Below the pieces are notes generated by a model. That model worked only from the letters and a program-made list of their open reading frames with translations. It was not told the DNA's origin and did not search any database. This document shows, one piece after another, positions 43,851-53,260 of a stretch of 64,000 nt of DNA. How positions within the stretch are numbered: the first letter of the stretch is position 1; every line of letters begins with the position of its first letter. The stretch is from Gemmatimonadaceae bacterium (GTDB taxonomy: Bacteria > Gemmatimonadota > Gemmatimonadetes > Gemmatimonadales > Gemmatimonadaceae), in contig JADZCT010000034.1 in assembly GCA_020851455.1 (NCBI GenBank), positions 65,200 to 129,199 of the forward strand, written 5' to 3'. A program made the translations under genes and the position numbers.

Positions 43851-45077
43851 ATGACAACGCCAAACCCAGCCACGGTTCCCCAGCCTGGTGCATCCTCGAT
43901 CGAGCGGATAATCAAGGCGGCGGTGGACCGGGGGGCGAGCGACCTGCACATCAAGGCGGGCGATGTTTTTCGCGCACGGATTGACGGCCGGCTCACGCCA
44001 TTCACCAGGCAGGCGCTGACGCCGGAGCAGACGCGCGCCATCGCGCTCCGTCTCATCCCCAACGAGGAAGACCGCGCGCGGATAGACAAGATCCAGGACT
44101 ACGACTGCTCATGGGGGGCGCAGGGGATCGGGCGCTTCCGCGTGAACATCCTCAGGCAGCGGTCGAGCTTCATGATCGTGATGCGCGTGATCCCGTTCGA
44201 GGTGCCGACCTTCGACAAGCTCCGGCTCCCGCCCGTCCTCAAGACCATAGCACACGCGGAGCGGGGAATGATTCTCGTGACCGGCGTGACCGGGTCGGGC
44301 AAGTCGAGCACGATGGCGGCGCTCATCAACCACATCAACGCCACGCAGCACAAGCACATCCTCTCGCTCGAGAACCCGATCGAGTTCCTGCATCGTGACA
44401 TCCAGAGCTCGATTACGCAGCGCGAGATCGGCGTAGACACCGACTCGTTCAAGATGGGGCTCCGCGCCGCGCTGCGTCAGGACCCGGACGTGGTGCTCAT
44501 CGGCGAGATGCGCGACGCTGAAACCATAGACACGGCAATGAAGGCAGCGGAGACGGGGCACCTGCTGGTCTCCACGCTGCACACGCCGGATGCGACCAGC
44601 ACGGTGCTCCGCATCCTTGCGATGTTCCCGCCCGAGGAGCAGGAGGTGGTGCGCGTACGCCTGGCGGAGTCGCTGCACGCCGTGGTGTCGCAGCGGCTGC
44701 TGCCGCGCAAGGAAGGCGGAGGGCGCGCGGCGGCCCTCGAGATCATGATCAACACGCCGACGATCAAGGACCTCATCCTCGACAAGGACCGCACTGGCGA
44801 GATCCGCGACTTCATCGCCGACGGGCGCGAGCAGTACGGGATGCAGACCTTCGACCAGTGCCTCACGGAGCTGGTGACGAGCGGCGAGGTGGAGTTCGAG
44901 GTCGCGCTTGCTGCGTCGTCGCGGCCGAGCGACTTCGAGCTGAACATGAAGACTTTCCGTCGCCGGTCCACGTCCACGCGCCGCGTCGTGGATGTGCCTT
45001 CCGCGGAGCCGCAGCGACCCTCGGCGAACGGCGGACTGGAAGGAATGAGCACGGGTTTCGACTTCACCCAGGGGTAG
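43851..45077 (+). CDS. PilT/PilU-type retraction ATPase
   Basis: 408 residues. N-terminal PAS-like part begins GASDLHIKAGD; the ATPase has Walker A GVTGSGKS (145-152), LENPIEFLH (Asp box), and Walker B VVLIGEMRDAETI, then the His box GHLLVSTLHT. PilT ATPases depolymerise type IV pili. The C-terminus lacks the AIRNLIRE motif of canonical PilT and reads TIKDLILDKDRTGEIRDFI, closer to PilU. No pilin, pilB or pilC gene is beside it. The last 50 residues are hydrophilic and unlike the family. Confidence 0.88.
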   Translation: MTTPNPATVPQPGASSIERIIKAAVDRGASDLHIKAGDVFRARIDGRLTPFTRQALTPEQTRAIALRLIPNEEDRARIDKIQDYDCSWGAQGIGRFRVNILRQRSSFMIVMRVIPFEVPTFDKLRLPPVLKTIAHAERGMILVTGVTGSGKSSTMAALINHINATQHKHILSLENPIEFLHRDIQSSITQREIGVDTDSFKMGLRAALRQDPDVVLIGEMRDAETIDTAMKAAETGHLLVSTLHTPDATSTVLRILAMFPPEEQEVVRVRLAESLHAVVSQRLLPRKEGGGRAAALEIMINTPTIKDLILDKDRTGEIRDFIADGREQYGMQTFDQCLTELVTSGEVEFEVALAASSRPSDFELNMKTFRRRSTSTRRVVDVPSAEPQRPSANGGLEGMSTGFDFTQG

Positions 45078-45092
45078 CGCCGGAACAGTGGC

Positions 45093-45114
45093 GCGGGGCA
45101 ACGTTGCGCCCCGC
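45093..45114 (+). terminator. Hairpin between the PilT-type gene and the DapA-family gene
   Basis: GCGGGGC (45093-45099) / GCCCCGC (45108-45114) with an eight-base loop, 15 bases after the upstream stop. No T-tract follows, and the ribosome site of the next gene begins about 20 bases later. Confidence 0.4.
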
Positions 45115-45144
45115 GGAGAAGGTAACACACGAAAGGGGAGCCAG

Positions 45145-46035
45145 ATGAAACTGCAGGGCGTGATGGGACCGGTAATCACGACGTTCGAGCCGGGAACCGA
45201 GAACCTCGACATCGCGTCGTTCACGTCGAACGTGAATGCGCACATGCATGCGGGGCTGAGCGGAGTGCTCGTGTGCGGCTCCACCGGGGAGGCCGCGCTG
45301 GTGACGGATGACGAGCGCCGCGTGCTGCTCGAGGCGGCGCGGGGCGCGGTGCCGCCCGGACGGCTCGTGCTGATGGGCACGGGCTCGGAGTCCACGCGCC
45401 AGACGATCAAGCGGTGCGAAGCGGCAAGGGCCGGAGGAGCTGACGCAGTGGTGGTCGTCGCCCCGCACTATTACTCGAGCGCGATGGGCATTGACGAACT
45501 ACGCGTCCACTATCGCGCCGTGGCCGACGCGAGCCCGCTTCCGGTGGTGCTCTACAACATCCCGAAGTACATGCACTTTGCGCTACCAGCGGATCTCGTG
45601 GCGGAACTCGCGCTGCACCCCAACGTGATCGGGATCAAGGACAGCTCAGGGAACCTCGAGATGCTCAAGGGATTCCTTGCAGCGCAGAGCGAGACCTTCA
45701 CCGTGCTCACGGGGAACGCGGGCACGTTCGTCCCGGCCCTGCGGCTGGGGGCGCGTGGTGGAATCATGGCGGTCGCGCTCTTTGCGCCGGCGCTTGCGCT
45801 GCAGATGCTCGAAGCGCATCAGGCCGGCGACGCCGCCGCCGCGGACGAGCACCAGGCGGCAATGAAGCCGCTGGGCCAGGTCATCGTCGCGGAGCTCGGC
45901 GTACCCGGGGTGAAGGCCGCGTGCGAGATAGCCGGCCTGCACGGCGGGCCGCCGCGCCGCCCGCTGCTGGAACTCGACGAAGCCGGCGAAAAGCGGGTGC
46001 GCGAGGCGCTTGCCGGAGTGGTGGTCGCAGCATAG
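45145..46035 (+). CDS. Dihydrodipicolinate synthase family aldolase
   Basis: 296 residues, TIM-barrel class I aldolase. The Schiff-base Lys is Lys165 (GIKDSSGN), the catalytic Tyr is Tyr137 (YNIPKY), and the carboxylate-binding loop is GSTGE (45-49), with Ser in place of the first Thr of the GTTGE found in most DHDPS enzymes. It may make tetrahydrodipicolinate precursor for lysine and peptidoglycan, or be a related keto-acid aldolase; no other dap gene is close. ATG 45145 is preceded by AAGGGGAG. Confidence 0.8.
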   Translation: MKLQGVMGPVITTFEPGTENLDIASFTSNVNAHMHAGLSGVLVCGSTGEAALVTDDERRVLLEAARGAVPPGRLVLMGTGSESTRQTIKRCEAARAGGADAVVVVAPHYYSSAMGIDELRVHYRAVADASPLPVVLYNIPKYMHFALPADLVAELALHPNVIGIKDSSGNLEMLKGFLAAQSETFTVLTGNAGTFVPALRLGARGGIMAVALFAPALALQMLEAHQAGDAAAADEHQAAMKPLGQVIVAELGVPGVKAACEIAGLHGGPPRRPLLELDEAGEKRVREALAGVVVAA

Positions 46036-46082
46036 CTGCCCGTCACCACGGCTTCCATCACCCACCAGAGCCCGAGCCAGCG

Positions 46083-47378
46083 ATGTTCGACACGCATGTC
46101 CGCACCCTGGTTGTCGTCGGCGCCCAATGGGGCGACGAGGGCAAGGGAAAGCTCGTTGATGTGCTCGCCGAGAGCGCCGGCTGGGTCGTGCGCTATCAGG
46201 GCGGCGCGAATGCCGGGCACACGGTGCACATCGGCGACAAGCAGACGGTGCTGCACCAGATTCCGAGCGGGATCCTGCATCCACGTGCGCGCTGCGCGAT
46301 CGGCAATGGCGTGGTGCTCGATCCGGAGACGCTCTTCGACGAAGTGGACGAACTCGTGCGCGACGGCGTGGACGTCAACGGCCGCCTTTACGTCAGCGAC
46401 CGTGCGCACCTGGTGCTGCCGTACCACAAGCTGGTGGACAAGGAAAGCGCCGCTTCCAGGGCAATCGGAACCACGGGGCGGGGCATCGGCCCCTGCTATG
46501 AGGACAAGGTCGCGCGGCGGGGCGTGCGCGTGCTCGACCTGCGGCACCCGGGTCGGCTCGCCGGGCTGGTCGAGCGCGGCACCATGCACGCAAATCAGCT
46601 CCTTGCTGGCTTCGGCTCGGCCAAGCGCGCCGACGCGGAGTACACGCTCGAAGTGCTCGCGAAGCTTGCGTCGCGGCTCCTCGCCATTTCGGACGACGTT
46701 GGCCTGGTCGTGCACCGTGCGCTGAAAGGTGGCGCGACGGTGTTGCTCGAGGGCGCGCAGGGGTCGCTGCTCGACGTTGATCACGGCACCTATCCGTTCG
46801 TGACGTCGAGCAGCACCACGGCCGGCGGCGCGGCGATCGGCGTCGGGATCGGGCCGCGCGTCCTGGACGCGGCGCTTGGCGTCGTGAAGGCGTACACCAC
46901 GCGCGTTGGCGCGGGGCCGCTTCCCACCGAGTTCGACGAGCCGATGGCCGGCCGCATCAGAAAGCTGGGCAACGAGTTCGGAGCCACCACCGGTCGGCCG
47001 CGCCGCTGCGGATGGTTCGACGCGCTGGTGGTCCGGTACGCGGTGCGCGTGAACGGGCTGTCGGCGCTGGCCGTGACGAAGCTCGACGTGCTCGATACGC
47101 TCGACCGAATCGCGCTCTGCACCGGCTACGACGTTGGCGGCGAGCACGTGGAGCACTTTCCGGGCGATATCGCCGACCTCGAAGGCGTCACGCCACGCTA
47201 TGAGTGGTTCGAAGGTTGGCAGTCGAGCACCGCCGATGCGCGGACGCTCTCCGGCCTGCCGCGCCAGGCCCGCGCCTACCTCGACCGGATCCAGGAGCTG
47301 GTGGAATGCCCGATCCGGTACGTGTCGGTGGGGACGCGGCGGGACCAGATCCTCGACACCGCCGCCACCGCCGTGTGA
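46083..47378 (+). CDS. purA: Adenylosuccinate synthetase
   Basis: 431 residues. [14 protein letters not shown] (P-loop-like GTP site), [26 protein letters not shown] and [20 protein letters not shown] are all present, as is SVGTRRDQ at the end. It makes adenylosuccinate from IMP and Asp. ATG 46083 gives the usual start; upstream in-frame sequence is Arg-rich and unlike PurA. glyS begins ten bases after the stop. Confidence 0.97.
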   Translation: MFDTHVRTLVVVGAQWGDEGKGKLVDVLAESAGWVVRYQGGANAGHTVHIGDKQTVLHQIPSGILHPRARCAIGNGVVLDPETLFDEVDELVRDGVDVNGRLYVSDRAHLVLPYHKLVDKESAASRAIGTTGRGIGPCYEDKVARRGVRVLDLRHPGRLAGLVERGTMHANQLLAGFGSAKRADAEYTLEVLAKLASRLLAISDDVGLVVHRALKGGATVLLEGAQGSLLDVDHGTYPFVTSSSTTAGGAAIGVGIGPRVLDAALGVVKAYTTRVGAGPLPTEFDEPMAGRIRKLGNEFGATTGRPRRCGWFDALVVRYAVRVNGLSALAVTKLDVLDTLDRIALCTGYDVGGEHVEHFPGDIADLEGVTPRYEWFEGWQSSTADARTLSGLPRQARAYLDRIQELVECPIRYVSVGTRRDQILDTAATAV

Positions 47379-47388
47379 AATTGCCGGG

Positions 47389-48771
47389 ATGCCATATCCC
47401 GACGTCCTCGAAAAGCTCGTCTCCCTCGCCAAGCGGCGCGGGTTCATCTTCCAGTCTTCAGAGATCTACGGCGGCACCGGGTCGGTGTGGGACTACGGCC
47501 CGCTCGGCGTCGAGCTGAAGAACAACGTCAAGGCGCGCTGGTGGAACGCCATGGTGCGCCAGCGCGACGACGTCGAAGGGCTCGATGCGGCGATCCTCAT
47601 GAACCCGAAGGTCTGGGAGGCGAGCGGGCATGTGGCTGGCTTCACCGACCCGCTCATAGACTGCAAGACGTGCAAATCGCGCTTTCGCGCCGACAAGCTC
47701 CAGGACGCGCAGTGCCCGCGGAAGCCGTCCAGGCACCCCGGAGAGTACGCCGAGTGCCAGCTTACCGAGGCGCGCCAGTTCAACCTCATGTTCAAGACGT
47801 TCATGGGGCCGGTCGAGGACTCGGCGAGCGTAGTGTACCTGCGGCCCGAGACCGCACAGGGAATCTTCGTGAACTTCCTGAACGTGCAGCAGGCCACGCG
47901 TCAGAAGGTGCCGTTTGGCATCGCGCAGATCGGCAAGGCGTTCAGGAACGAGATCACGCCCGGCAACTTCACCTTCCGCACGCGCGAGTTCGAGCAGATG
48001 GAGATGCAGTTCTTCGTCGAGCCCGGCACCGACATGGAGTGGTTCGCGAAGTGGAAGGCGTGGAGACGCGAGTGGCACGTCGGGCTTGGCCTCGCCGATG
48101 ACAGGCTCCAGTACCACCAGCATGGAGAGAAGGAGCTCGCGCACTACGCGCGCGCCGCGTTCGATATCGAGTTCGATTTCGGCGGCTCGCTCGGCTTCCA
48201 GGAGATCGAGGGCGTGCACAACCGCTCGGACTTCGACCTCACGCAGCATCAGTCACACTCTGGCAAGCGCTTGGAGTACGTGGACCAGGCCAACAACAGG
48301 CGGTACGTCCCGTATGTGATCGAGACCTCACTCGGCGCCGACCGCGTCACGCTCGCCGCCCTCGTGAACGCATACCGCGAGGAAGCCGTGGAGGGCGAAG
48401 AGGAGGGGCGCACCGTGCTGCGCCTGCATCCCGCGCTGGCGCCGATCACGGCGGGCGTGTTCCCGCTCACCAAGAAGGACGGGCAGCCCGAGATGGCCAC
48501 GCGGCTTGCGGCGGACCTCCGCAAGCGCTTTCCCGTGTTCTACGACGAAGCCGGCGCGATCGGGCGCCGGTACCGGAGGCAGGACGAAGCCGGCACCCCG
48601 TTCGGGATCACCGTTGACGGCGACTCCGCCAGGCACGACGACGTGACGATCAGGTTCCGCGACGACCTGCAGCAGATACGCGTGGCGACTGGAAGGGTGG
48701 CGGAGGTGATTGCCTCGTACATCGCGTCGGATGTGCCGGTAGCGGAGGCGTCGAGGGTAGTGCATCCCTGA
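47389..48771 (+). CDS. glyS: Glycyl-tRNA synthetase, single-chain dimeric type
   Basis: 460 residues, class [21 protein letters not shown] at the start, [14 protein letters not shown] (motif 2 region), [20 protein letters not shown] and the C-terminal anticodon-binding domain. This is the alpha2 enzyme of eukaryotes, archaea and many bacteria, not the alpha2beta2 GlyQ/GlyS pair of E. coli. A Cys-containing insert ([12 protein letters not shown]) could bind zinc. It appears to be the last gene of a purA-glyS unit. Confidence 0.96.
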   Translation: MPYPDVLEKLVSLAKRRGFIFQSSEIYGGTGSVWDYGPLGVELKNNVKARWWNAMVRQRDDVEGLDAAILMNPKVWEASGHVAGFTDPLIDCKTCKSRFRADKLQDAQCPRKPSRHPGEYAECQLTEARQFNLMFKTFMGPVEDSASVVYLRPETAQGIFVNFLNVQQATRQKVPFGIAQIGKAFRNEITPGNFTFRTREFEQMEMQFFVEPGTDMEWFAKWKAWRREWHVGLGLADDRLQYHQHGEKELAHYARAAFDIEFDFGGSLGFQEIEGVHNRSDFDLTQHQSHSGKRLEYVDQANNRRYVPYVIETSLGADRVTLAALVNAYREEAVEGEEEGRTVLRLHPALAPITAGVFPLTKKDGQPEMATRLAADLRKRFPVFYDEAGAIGRRYRRQDEAGTPFGITVDGDSARHDDVTIRFRDDLQQIRVATGRVAEVIASYIASDVPVAEASRVVHP

Positions 48772-48854
48772 CGGGCGCACTGCCCCGGTGCGGGCGGTGG
48801 CGCGGCTACCGAAGGCGTGCGGCGGCGCGGCCCTGACGGGCTTAACGTTCTTAT

Positions 48855-48868
48855 GAGACGCGCGTCTC
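48855..48868 (+). promoter_or_regulatory. 14-base perfect palindrome upstream of the secretion operon
   Basis: GAGACGCGCGTCTC is its own reverse complement. It lies in the 204-base gap between glyS and gspG, 107 bases before the gspG start, and could be a regulator site. No clear -35/-10 pair was found near it. Confidence 0.4.
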
Positions 48869-48874
48869 TCTGAA

Positions 48875-48903
48875 CAGGACCGACAGTGAGCAGGACTGAC
48901 AGT
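48875..48903 (+). repeat. Direct repeat pair before gspG
   Basis: CAGGACCGACAGT (48875-48887) and CAGGACTGACAGT (48891-48903), 12 of 13 bases identical, 16 bases apart, just downstream of the palindrome. The spacing of about one and a half helical turns would suit two regulator subunits. Confidence 0.45.
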
Positions 48904-48908
48904 TGGTG

Positions 48909-48936
48909 CGCCCGGAGGGCAACGACTCTCCGGGCG
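48909..48936 (+). terminator. Hairpin in the gspG leader
   Basis: CGCCCGGAG (48909-48917) / CTCCGGGCG (48928-48936), nine pairs and a ten-base loop, 40 bases before gspG. It may be an attenuator, a stabilising 5' hairpin or an unlinked terminator; there is no T-tract. Confidence 0.4.
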
Positions 48937-48975
48937 TCCGTGTCAAAGCAAGGTACAACTCGCAGAGGCCAGCCA

Positions 48976-49416
48976 ATGACCGAACGAAAGCCGAAGCGCC
49001 GCAATGGCGGATTCACGCTGATCGAGATCCTGGTCGTGATCGTGGTGATTGCGATCCTTGCGACGCTTGTCGCGCCGAACGTCTTCCAGCATGTGGGCAC
49101 GGCCAAGGCCACTACGGCGAAGTCGCAGATCGAGATGATCTCGTCGGCGCTCGACGCCTACCGTCTGGACACGGGCTCGTACCCAACCACGGCGCAGGGT
49201 CTGCAGGCGCTCCAGGAACTGCCCCAGATTGACCCGCCGACCAACTGGCGCGGTCCGTACCTGCGGAAGGCCGTGCCGCTCGACCCATGGGGCCGCCAGT
49301 ACGTTTTTATCTCGCCGGGCGAGGTGAACCCGCGCGGGTTCGACCTCTTTTCCTACGGCGCGGACGGCCAGCTTGGCGGCGAGGGTGAGAACGCCGACGT
49401 AGTGAGCTGGAAGTAG
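48976..49416 (+). CDS. gspG: Type II secretion major pseudopilin GspG
   Basis: 146 residues. Prepilin signal GG/FTLIEILVVIVVIAILATLV: a basic leader, cleavage after Gly, and Glu at position +5. The C-terminal domain has TGSYPTTAQGLQAL and the calcium-site stretch DPWGRQYVF...FDLFSYGADGQLGGEGENADV characteristic of GspG. It builds the periplasmic piston. First gene of the operon; ATG 48976 fits the normal leader length. Confidence 0.95.
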   Translation: MTERKPKRRNGGFTLIEILVVIVVIAILATLVAPNVFQHVGTAKATTAKSQIEMISSALDAYRLDTGSYPTTAQGLQALQELPQIDPPTNWRGPYLRKAVPLDPWGRQYVFISPGEVNPRGFDLFSYGADGQLGGEGENADVVSWK

Positions 49417-49437
49417 GCGGCGGCGCCGAGGCAGCCC

Positions 49438-50637
49438 GTGCCCAGCTTCGCGTACGAAGCGGTTGACGCGACCGGCCGCCGCCAGCGCGGCCGGTCCATG
49501 GCCGAGAGCGCGGGCGCGCTGGCGAAGTCGCTGGAGGGGCGTGGCCTCCTCGTGCTTCAGGTGGCGGAATCTTCCGGTGCGGGAGGGACGTCGTGGTGGC
49601 TGCCCGGGCGCACGCGCGAGGTGCTGGAGTTCACCCGCGCGATGGCGTCACTGCTTCCGGTGGGGATGCCGCTCGCGCGTGCCCTCGACGCTGCGACGGG
49701 CGTGACCACGAAGGATGTGTCGGAGGCGATCGCCGACGTGCGTTCGCGCGTGGAGCGTGGCGTGCCGCTCGCCGACGCCCTCGCCGAGCACAGACGCTTC
49801 TTCAACGCGCTGTACGTGGGCATAGTGCGCGCGGGCGAGCGGAGCGGCGACCTCAACAGCGCCTTCGCGCGCCTCGCCGAACAGATGGAGCGCGAGGAGC
49901 AGCTCCACTCGCGTATCGTGTCCGCGGCGATCTACCCCCTGCTACTGGCGAGCGCGGGCACGGCGGCCGTTTGCGTCCTGGTGTTCTTCGTGCTGCCGCG
50001 TTTCGTCACGCTGCTGGAGGGGAGCGGCGCGACCCTGCCATCGAGCACGCGCGCGCTGCTCGCGGTGACGACGGTGCTGCAGAGGGGGTGGCCCGTGCTG
50101 GCGCTGCTGCCGATTGTCGGCGTGGCGCTCTTTGCCTGGGCGCGGAACACCGAGGAGGGGGCGCGCGCGTGGGCTCGCGTGCTGCTGGGCCTTCCCCTCG
50201 TGAGGACGCTGCGTCAGTATGCGCTCTCGGCGCGGTTTGCGCGGCTCCTCGGTGTGCTGCTGGGCGGCGGGGCGCCGCTGCTGCCGGCAATAGACGACAC
50301 CATGGAGAGTATCGGCGACCCGGTCGCGCGTGACGACATCGCGCGCGTGCGGGCGATGGTGCGCGAGGGGAGCTCGATGCGCCAGGCGGTAGGCGAGAGC
50401 ACGCTCTTCTCCCCGCTCCTCGCGCAGCTCATCGGGGTGGGCGAGGACGCTGGCGACCTGCGCACCTTCCTCGTGAAGTCGGCCGACATCTTCGAGGAGC
50501 GAACTGAGCGGACGACCCAGCGGCTCGCGGCGCTTGCGGAGCCGGCGATGATCGTGGTGTTCGGCGCGATCGTTGCGTTCGTGGCGCTTTCGCTCCTGCA
50601 GGCGATCTACGGCATCAACGCGAACTCGTTCAGGTGA
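49438..50637 (+). CDS. gspF: Type II secretion inner-membrane protein GspF
   Basis: 399 residues with the duplicated GspF/PilC domain: first copy about 60-185 (EFTRAMASLLPVGMPLARAL, FNALYVGIVRAGERSG), second about 270-390 (FARLLGVLLGGGAPLLPAI, LFSPLLAQLIGVGEDAGDL), with three membrane helices. It is the platform on which the GspE ATPase acts. Start GTG 49438; the stop overlaps the next start (GTGA). Confidence 0.95.
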   Translation: MPSFAYEAVDATGRRQRGRSMAESAGALAKSLEGRGLLVLQVAESSGAGGTSWWLPGRTREVLEFTRAMASLLPVGMPLARALDAATGVTTKDVSEAIADVRSRVERGVPLADALAEHRRFFNALYVGIVRAGERSGDLNSAFARLAEQMEREEQLHSRIVSAAIYPLLLASAGTAAVCVLVFFVLPRFVTLLEGSGATLPSSTRALLAVTTVLQRGWPVLALLPIVGVALFAWARNTEEGARAWARVLLGLPLVRTLRQYALSARFARLLGVLLGGGAPLLPAIDDTMESIGDPVARDDIARVRAMVREGSSMRQAVGESTLFSPLLAQLIGVGEDAGDLRTFLVKSADIFEERTERTTQRLAALAEPAMIVVFGAIVAFVALSLLQAIYGINANSFR

Positions 50638-51149
50638 GCGGCGCGATGAACGGTGCGTGGAGAATGCCGGCACGCCGCGCCCTGGACGAACGCCCGTTGG
50701 CACACGGCGTGCGTCGAGGTGGCTTCACGCTATGGGAGACGGCGCTCGTCCTCGCGGTACTCGCCATTACGCTGCTTCTCGCCGCGCCGGCAATCGTGGA
50801 CTTCGGCAAGTTGCGGGCTGCGACCGGCTCGCAGCCGGTGCTGGATCTGCTGCGCGACGCGCGCCGTGAGGCGATCCAGACCGGTACGGTTGCGACGCTG
50901 CGGCTCGACCCCGTCTCCGGGCGATGGCGCGTTGACACGACGGGCGTTGCGGGGATGGCTCCGCTCGCCACGGGCACGATTGACCTCGGTGGTGCGACCA
51001 CGCTGGTAACCGACGCCTACCGCCTCCAGTTCATCTTCCAGCCAACGGGCGCGGCGTTTGCCGACTCGGTTGGTGTGCGTGACGCGGGCGGCGCGGTGAT
51101 GGTGCTGGTTGACCCATGGACAGGGATTGCGCGTGCAGAGCCGCGCTGA
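50634..51149 (+). CDS. gspH: Minor pseudopilin, GspH-like
   Basis: 171 residues. Prepilin signal RRGG/FTLWETALVLAVLAITLLL with Glu at +5, and a GspH-type soluble domain (LLRDARREAIQTGTVATLRL). GTG 50634 overlaps the gspF stop; ATG 50646 or ATG 50664 would give a more usual leader of fewer than 25 residues. It is assigned to GspH from position and the ARREAIQTG pattern. Confidence 0.8.
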   Translation: MSGAMNGAWRMPARRALDERPLAHGVRRGGFTLWETALVLAVLAITLLLAAPAIVDFGKLRAATGSQPVLDLLRDARREAIQTGTVATLRLDPVSGRWRVDTTGVAGMAPLATGTIDLGGATTLVTDAYRLQFIFQPTGAAFADSVGVRDAGGAVMVLVDPWTGIARAEPR

Positions 51150-51567
51150 GTCACGCCGGCGCGGCCGCAGGGGCGTGACCGTCTTCGAGGCGGCCGCGGC
51201 GATGGCAATGGTGGGGCTCGTCGCGATTGGCGCGCTCGAGGCCGTGGGCGCGAACATGCGTGCGGCGGCGAAGTCGCGCCATGCGATCGAGGCGGTATCG
51301 CTCGCCGAGCAGCGCATGGACTGGCTCGACTTTCTCACCGACGCACAGCTGCGCTCGCTCCCCGACTCGGTGCGGCAGGGTCGGTTCAATCCTCCACTCG
51401 ACGGATACCGGTGGACGACCGCGGCCGAGCCTGTTGCGACGGTTGCCGGCGTGTACGACGTGCGCGTGCGGGTCATGTGGGCCGACAGCGGCGCATTCGA
51501 GATGAGGACCTATGTGTATCGGCGGCCCGTGATCACCACCGGCGGCCGGGGCGGGGGGCGCGGATGA
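51133..51567 (+). CDS. gspI: Minor pseudopilin, GspI-like
   Basis: 144 residues from GTG 51133, which gives a short basic leader (RRRGRRG) and cleavage before VTVFEAAAAMAMVGLVAIGA with Glu at +5. The soluble part has the GspI-like helix SRHAIEAVSLAEQRMDWL. It starts inside the end of gspH in another frame and ends with an ATGA overlap. Part of the pseudopilus tip (I-J-K). Confidence 0.78.
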   Translation: MQSRAESRRRGRRGVTVFEAAAAMAMVGLVAIGALEAVGANMRAAAKSRHAIEAVSLAEQRMDWLDFLTDAQLRSLPDSVRQGRFNPPLDGYRWTTAAEPVATVAGVYDVRVRVMWADSGAFEMRTYVYRRPVITTGGRGGGRG

Positions 51568-52274
51568 TTCGCCGCCGCACGCCGGTTGGGCGCACCCGAG
51601 CCGGGATGACGCTGCTCGAACTCGTGATCGCACTCGCGATACTCGGGATTCTGGTGGCGGTGGGCGGCGGGGCATTCTCGACGGTGATAGACCGGGAACG
51701 AACCATCCGGACGGCGTCTGTCGAGACCGAGCGCGCCGCGGCACTGCGTGACATGCTGCGCCAGTGGATCGCGCAGGGCGACGTGCAGATCCAGCAGGGG
51801 GGCGGCCCTGGCGGGGCGCAGTCGGCTGCGCAGCGAGGCCGGACGGCCACGGTGGCGCAGGCGTCGAGCCGCGCGGGCTCTGCGGTTGCGGGCGTGACTG
51901 CGGCCGCTTCGACCGGCAACGAACTCACCGTTGTGACCTCTGCGCCAAACCCGCTCATGGCGCCGCAGGCGCGCATCAGGATCTTCGTGGACGCCGACGA
52001 CAACACCCCGGAGCGTGGCCTCACCATCGAGTACCAGGCCACGACGCAGACCCCGCTCATGCGGCGGCAGCTTGACCCGGACGTTGCCGACATCACCGTC
52101 GAGTTCTACGACCAGCGGCTCGGCAGGTGGCTGCCGAGCACCGAAGCAGCCACGGGAGGCCAGCTCGTGGCGCTTCGCCTCACAATGGTGCCGGCGGAAG
52201 GCAAGACGCTGTCGCCGCTCCTTACGGAGCCGATCACGTACGTCTTCGGCGAGATCTCGCAGGCGACGCGATGA
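51564..52274 (+). CDS. gspJ: Minor pseudopilin, GspJ-like
   Basis: 236 residues. Prepilin signal RAG/MTLLELVIALAILGILVAVG with Glu at +5. The C-terminal RLGRWLPSTEAATGGQLVALR is the GspJ-like stretch (WDG/WLP). A Gln/Gly/Ala-rich loop (about residues 75-115) is longer than usual. ATG 51564 overlaps gspI; the end overlaps gspK. Confidence 0.8.
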   Translation: MIRRRTPVGRTRAGMTLLELVIALAILGILVAVGGGAFSTVIDRERTIRTASVETERAAALRDMLRQWIAQGDVQIQQGGGPGGAQSAAQRGRTATVAQASSRAGSAVAGVTAAASTGNELTVVTSAPNPLMAPQARIRIFVDADDNTPERGLTIEYQATTQTPLMRRQLDPDVADITVEFYDQRLGRWLPSTEAATGGQLVALRLTMVPAEGKTLSPLLTEPITYVFGEISQATR

Positions 52275-53260
52275 AGGCGAACCGGCGCGGCGTTGCGATG
52301 CTGGCCGCCCTCTGGCTCGTGGTGGGCATCACGGTCGTGGCGCTGGAGTTCGCGCTTTCGGCAAAGGAGCGGCGCGAGCTTGGCATCGCGGCGGCCGAGC
52401 GGGGCCGTGCCTCCGGCGCGGCGCTCGGCGCGTTTGCGATGACGCGCGCAAAGCTCGAGTACGCGCTGCGCGCGGGGCCCCAGGGTGCGACGGGAAGCCT
52501 TGGCCGCCTGCAGTCGTCCGATCCATGGCTCGGCGTGGACTCGATCTACTCCGGCACGGTGGCGGTGGACAGCCTTCCCGTGACTGTCATTGCTGGCGAC
52601 CTCGGTGCGAAGCTCAACATCAACGCGCTCACGGAGGCCGAACTGCGGACATTCTTCTCGTACCTCCTCGGCGACTATGTGCTCTCGGACCAGCTTGCGC
52701 AGGCAATCAGCGACTGGCGGGACGTGGACGACATCCCTCGGGTTCGCGGCGGAGAGCGCGACGACTACATCAAGGCCGGCCTTCTGCGCCTTCCTGCGAA
52801 CCAGGACTTCCGGGATCTCGAGGATCTGCTCGACGTGAAGGGAATGACTCCACAGATATACGCCGTGGTGAGCCCGTACCTGACGACGCTCGGCGCCGCG
52901 CAGGTGAACCTCAACTCCGCGCCTGTGCCCGTGCTGCGCGTGCTGCCCGGGATGAACGACGAGATCATTTCGCGCATCCTGCAGCTCAGGTCAAACGGGT
53001 CGCGCATTACCAGCGTGGCGGAAGTGATGCCGCAGCAGCGGGGGATGGGCGGGCGCGCGGGGGCCGCGATGCAGGCGGTTGCCCAGAACGCGCAGGCCCA
53101 GATCTCGGCGCGGGCGGGCGTGCTGACGCAGCAGGTCGAACTTACGATCCTCGCGCAGGCCAGCTCTTCCGCCAGGCCAGTGCGCCTTCGCGTGCTGCTC
53201 GCCCGCGAGAACATCAACGGCCAGTCGGCGGCTGGAGTGCAGAACGAGGAATGGCGATGA
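52271..53260 (+). CDS. gspK: Type II secretion pseudopilin GspK
   Basis: 329 residues. Leader NRRG/VAMLAALWLVVGITVVALEF, lacking the Glu at +5, which is the rule for GspK as the tip pseudopilin. The helical insert domain carries LNINALTEAELRTFF, SDWRDVDDIPRVRGGE and a helix-hairpin-helix-like VNLNSAPVPVLRVLPGMNDE. ATG 52271 overlaps the gspJ stop (ATGA), and its own end overlaps the next gene. Confidence 0.88.
   Translation: MKANRRGVAMLAALWLVVGITVVALEFALSAKERRELGIAAAERGRASGAALGAFAMTRAKLEYALRAGPQGATGSLGRLQSSDPWLGVDSIYSGTVAVDSLPVTVIAGDLGAKLNINALTEAELRTFFSYLLGDYVLSDQLAQAISDWRDVDDIPRVRGGERDDYIKAGLLRLPANQDFRDLEDLLDVKGMTPQIYAVVSPYLTTLGAAQVNLNSAPVPVLRVLPGMNDEIISRILQLRSNGSRITSVAEVMPQQRGMGGRAGAAMQAVAQNAQAQISARAGVLTQQVELTILAQASSSARPVRLRVLLARENINGQSAAGVQNEEWR

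Noticed and set aside
41849-44089. Open frame of about 746 codons on the minus strand
   Set aside because: Runs opposite trpS, the MgtC-like gene and part of the PilT-type gene, all of which are clear plus-strand genes.
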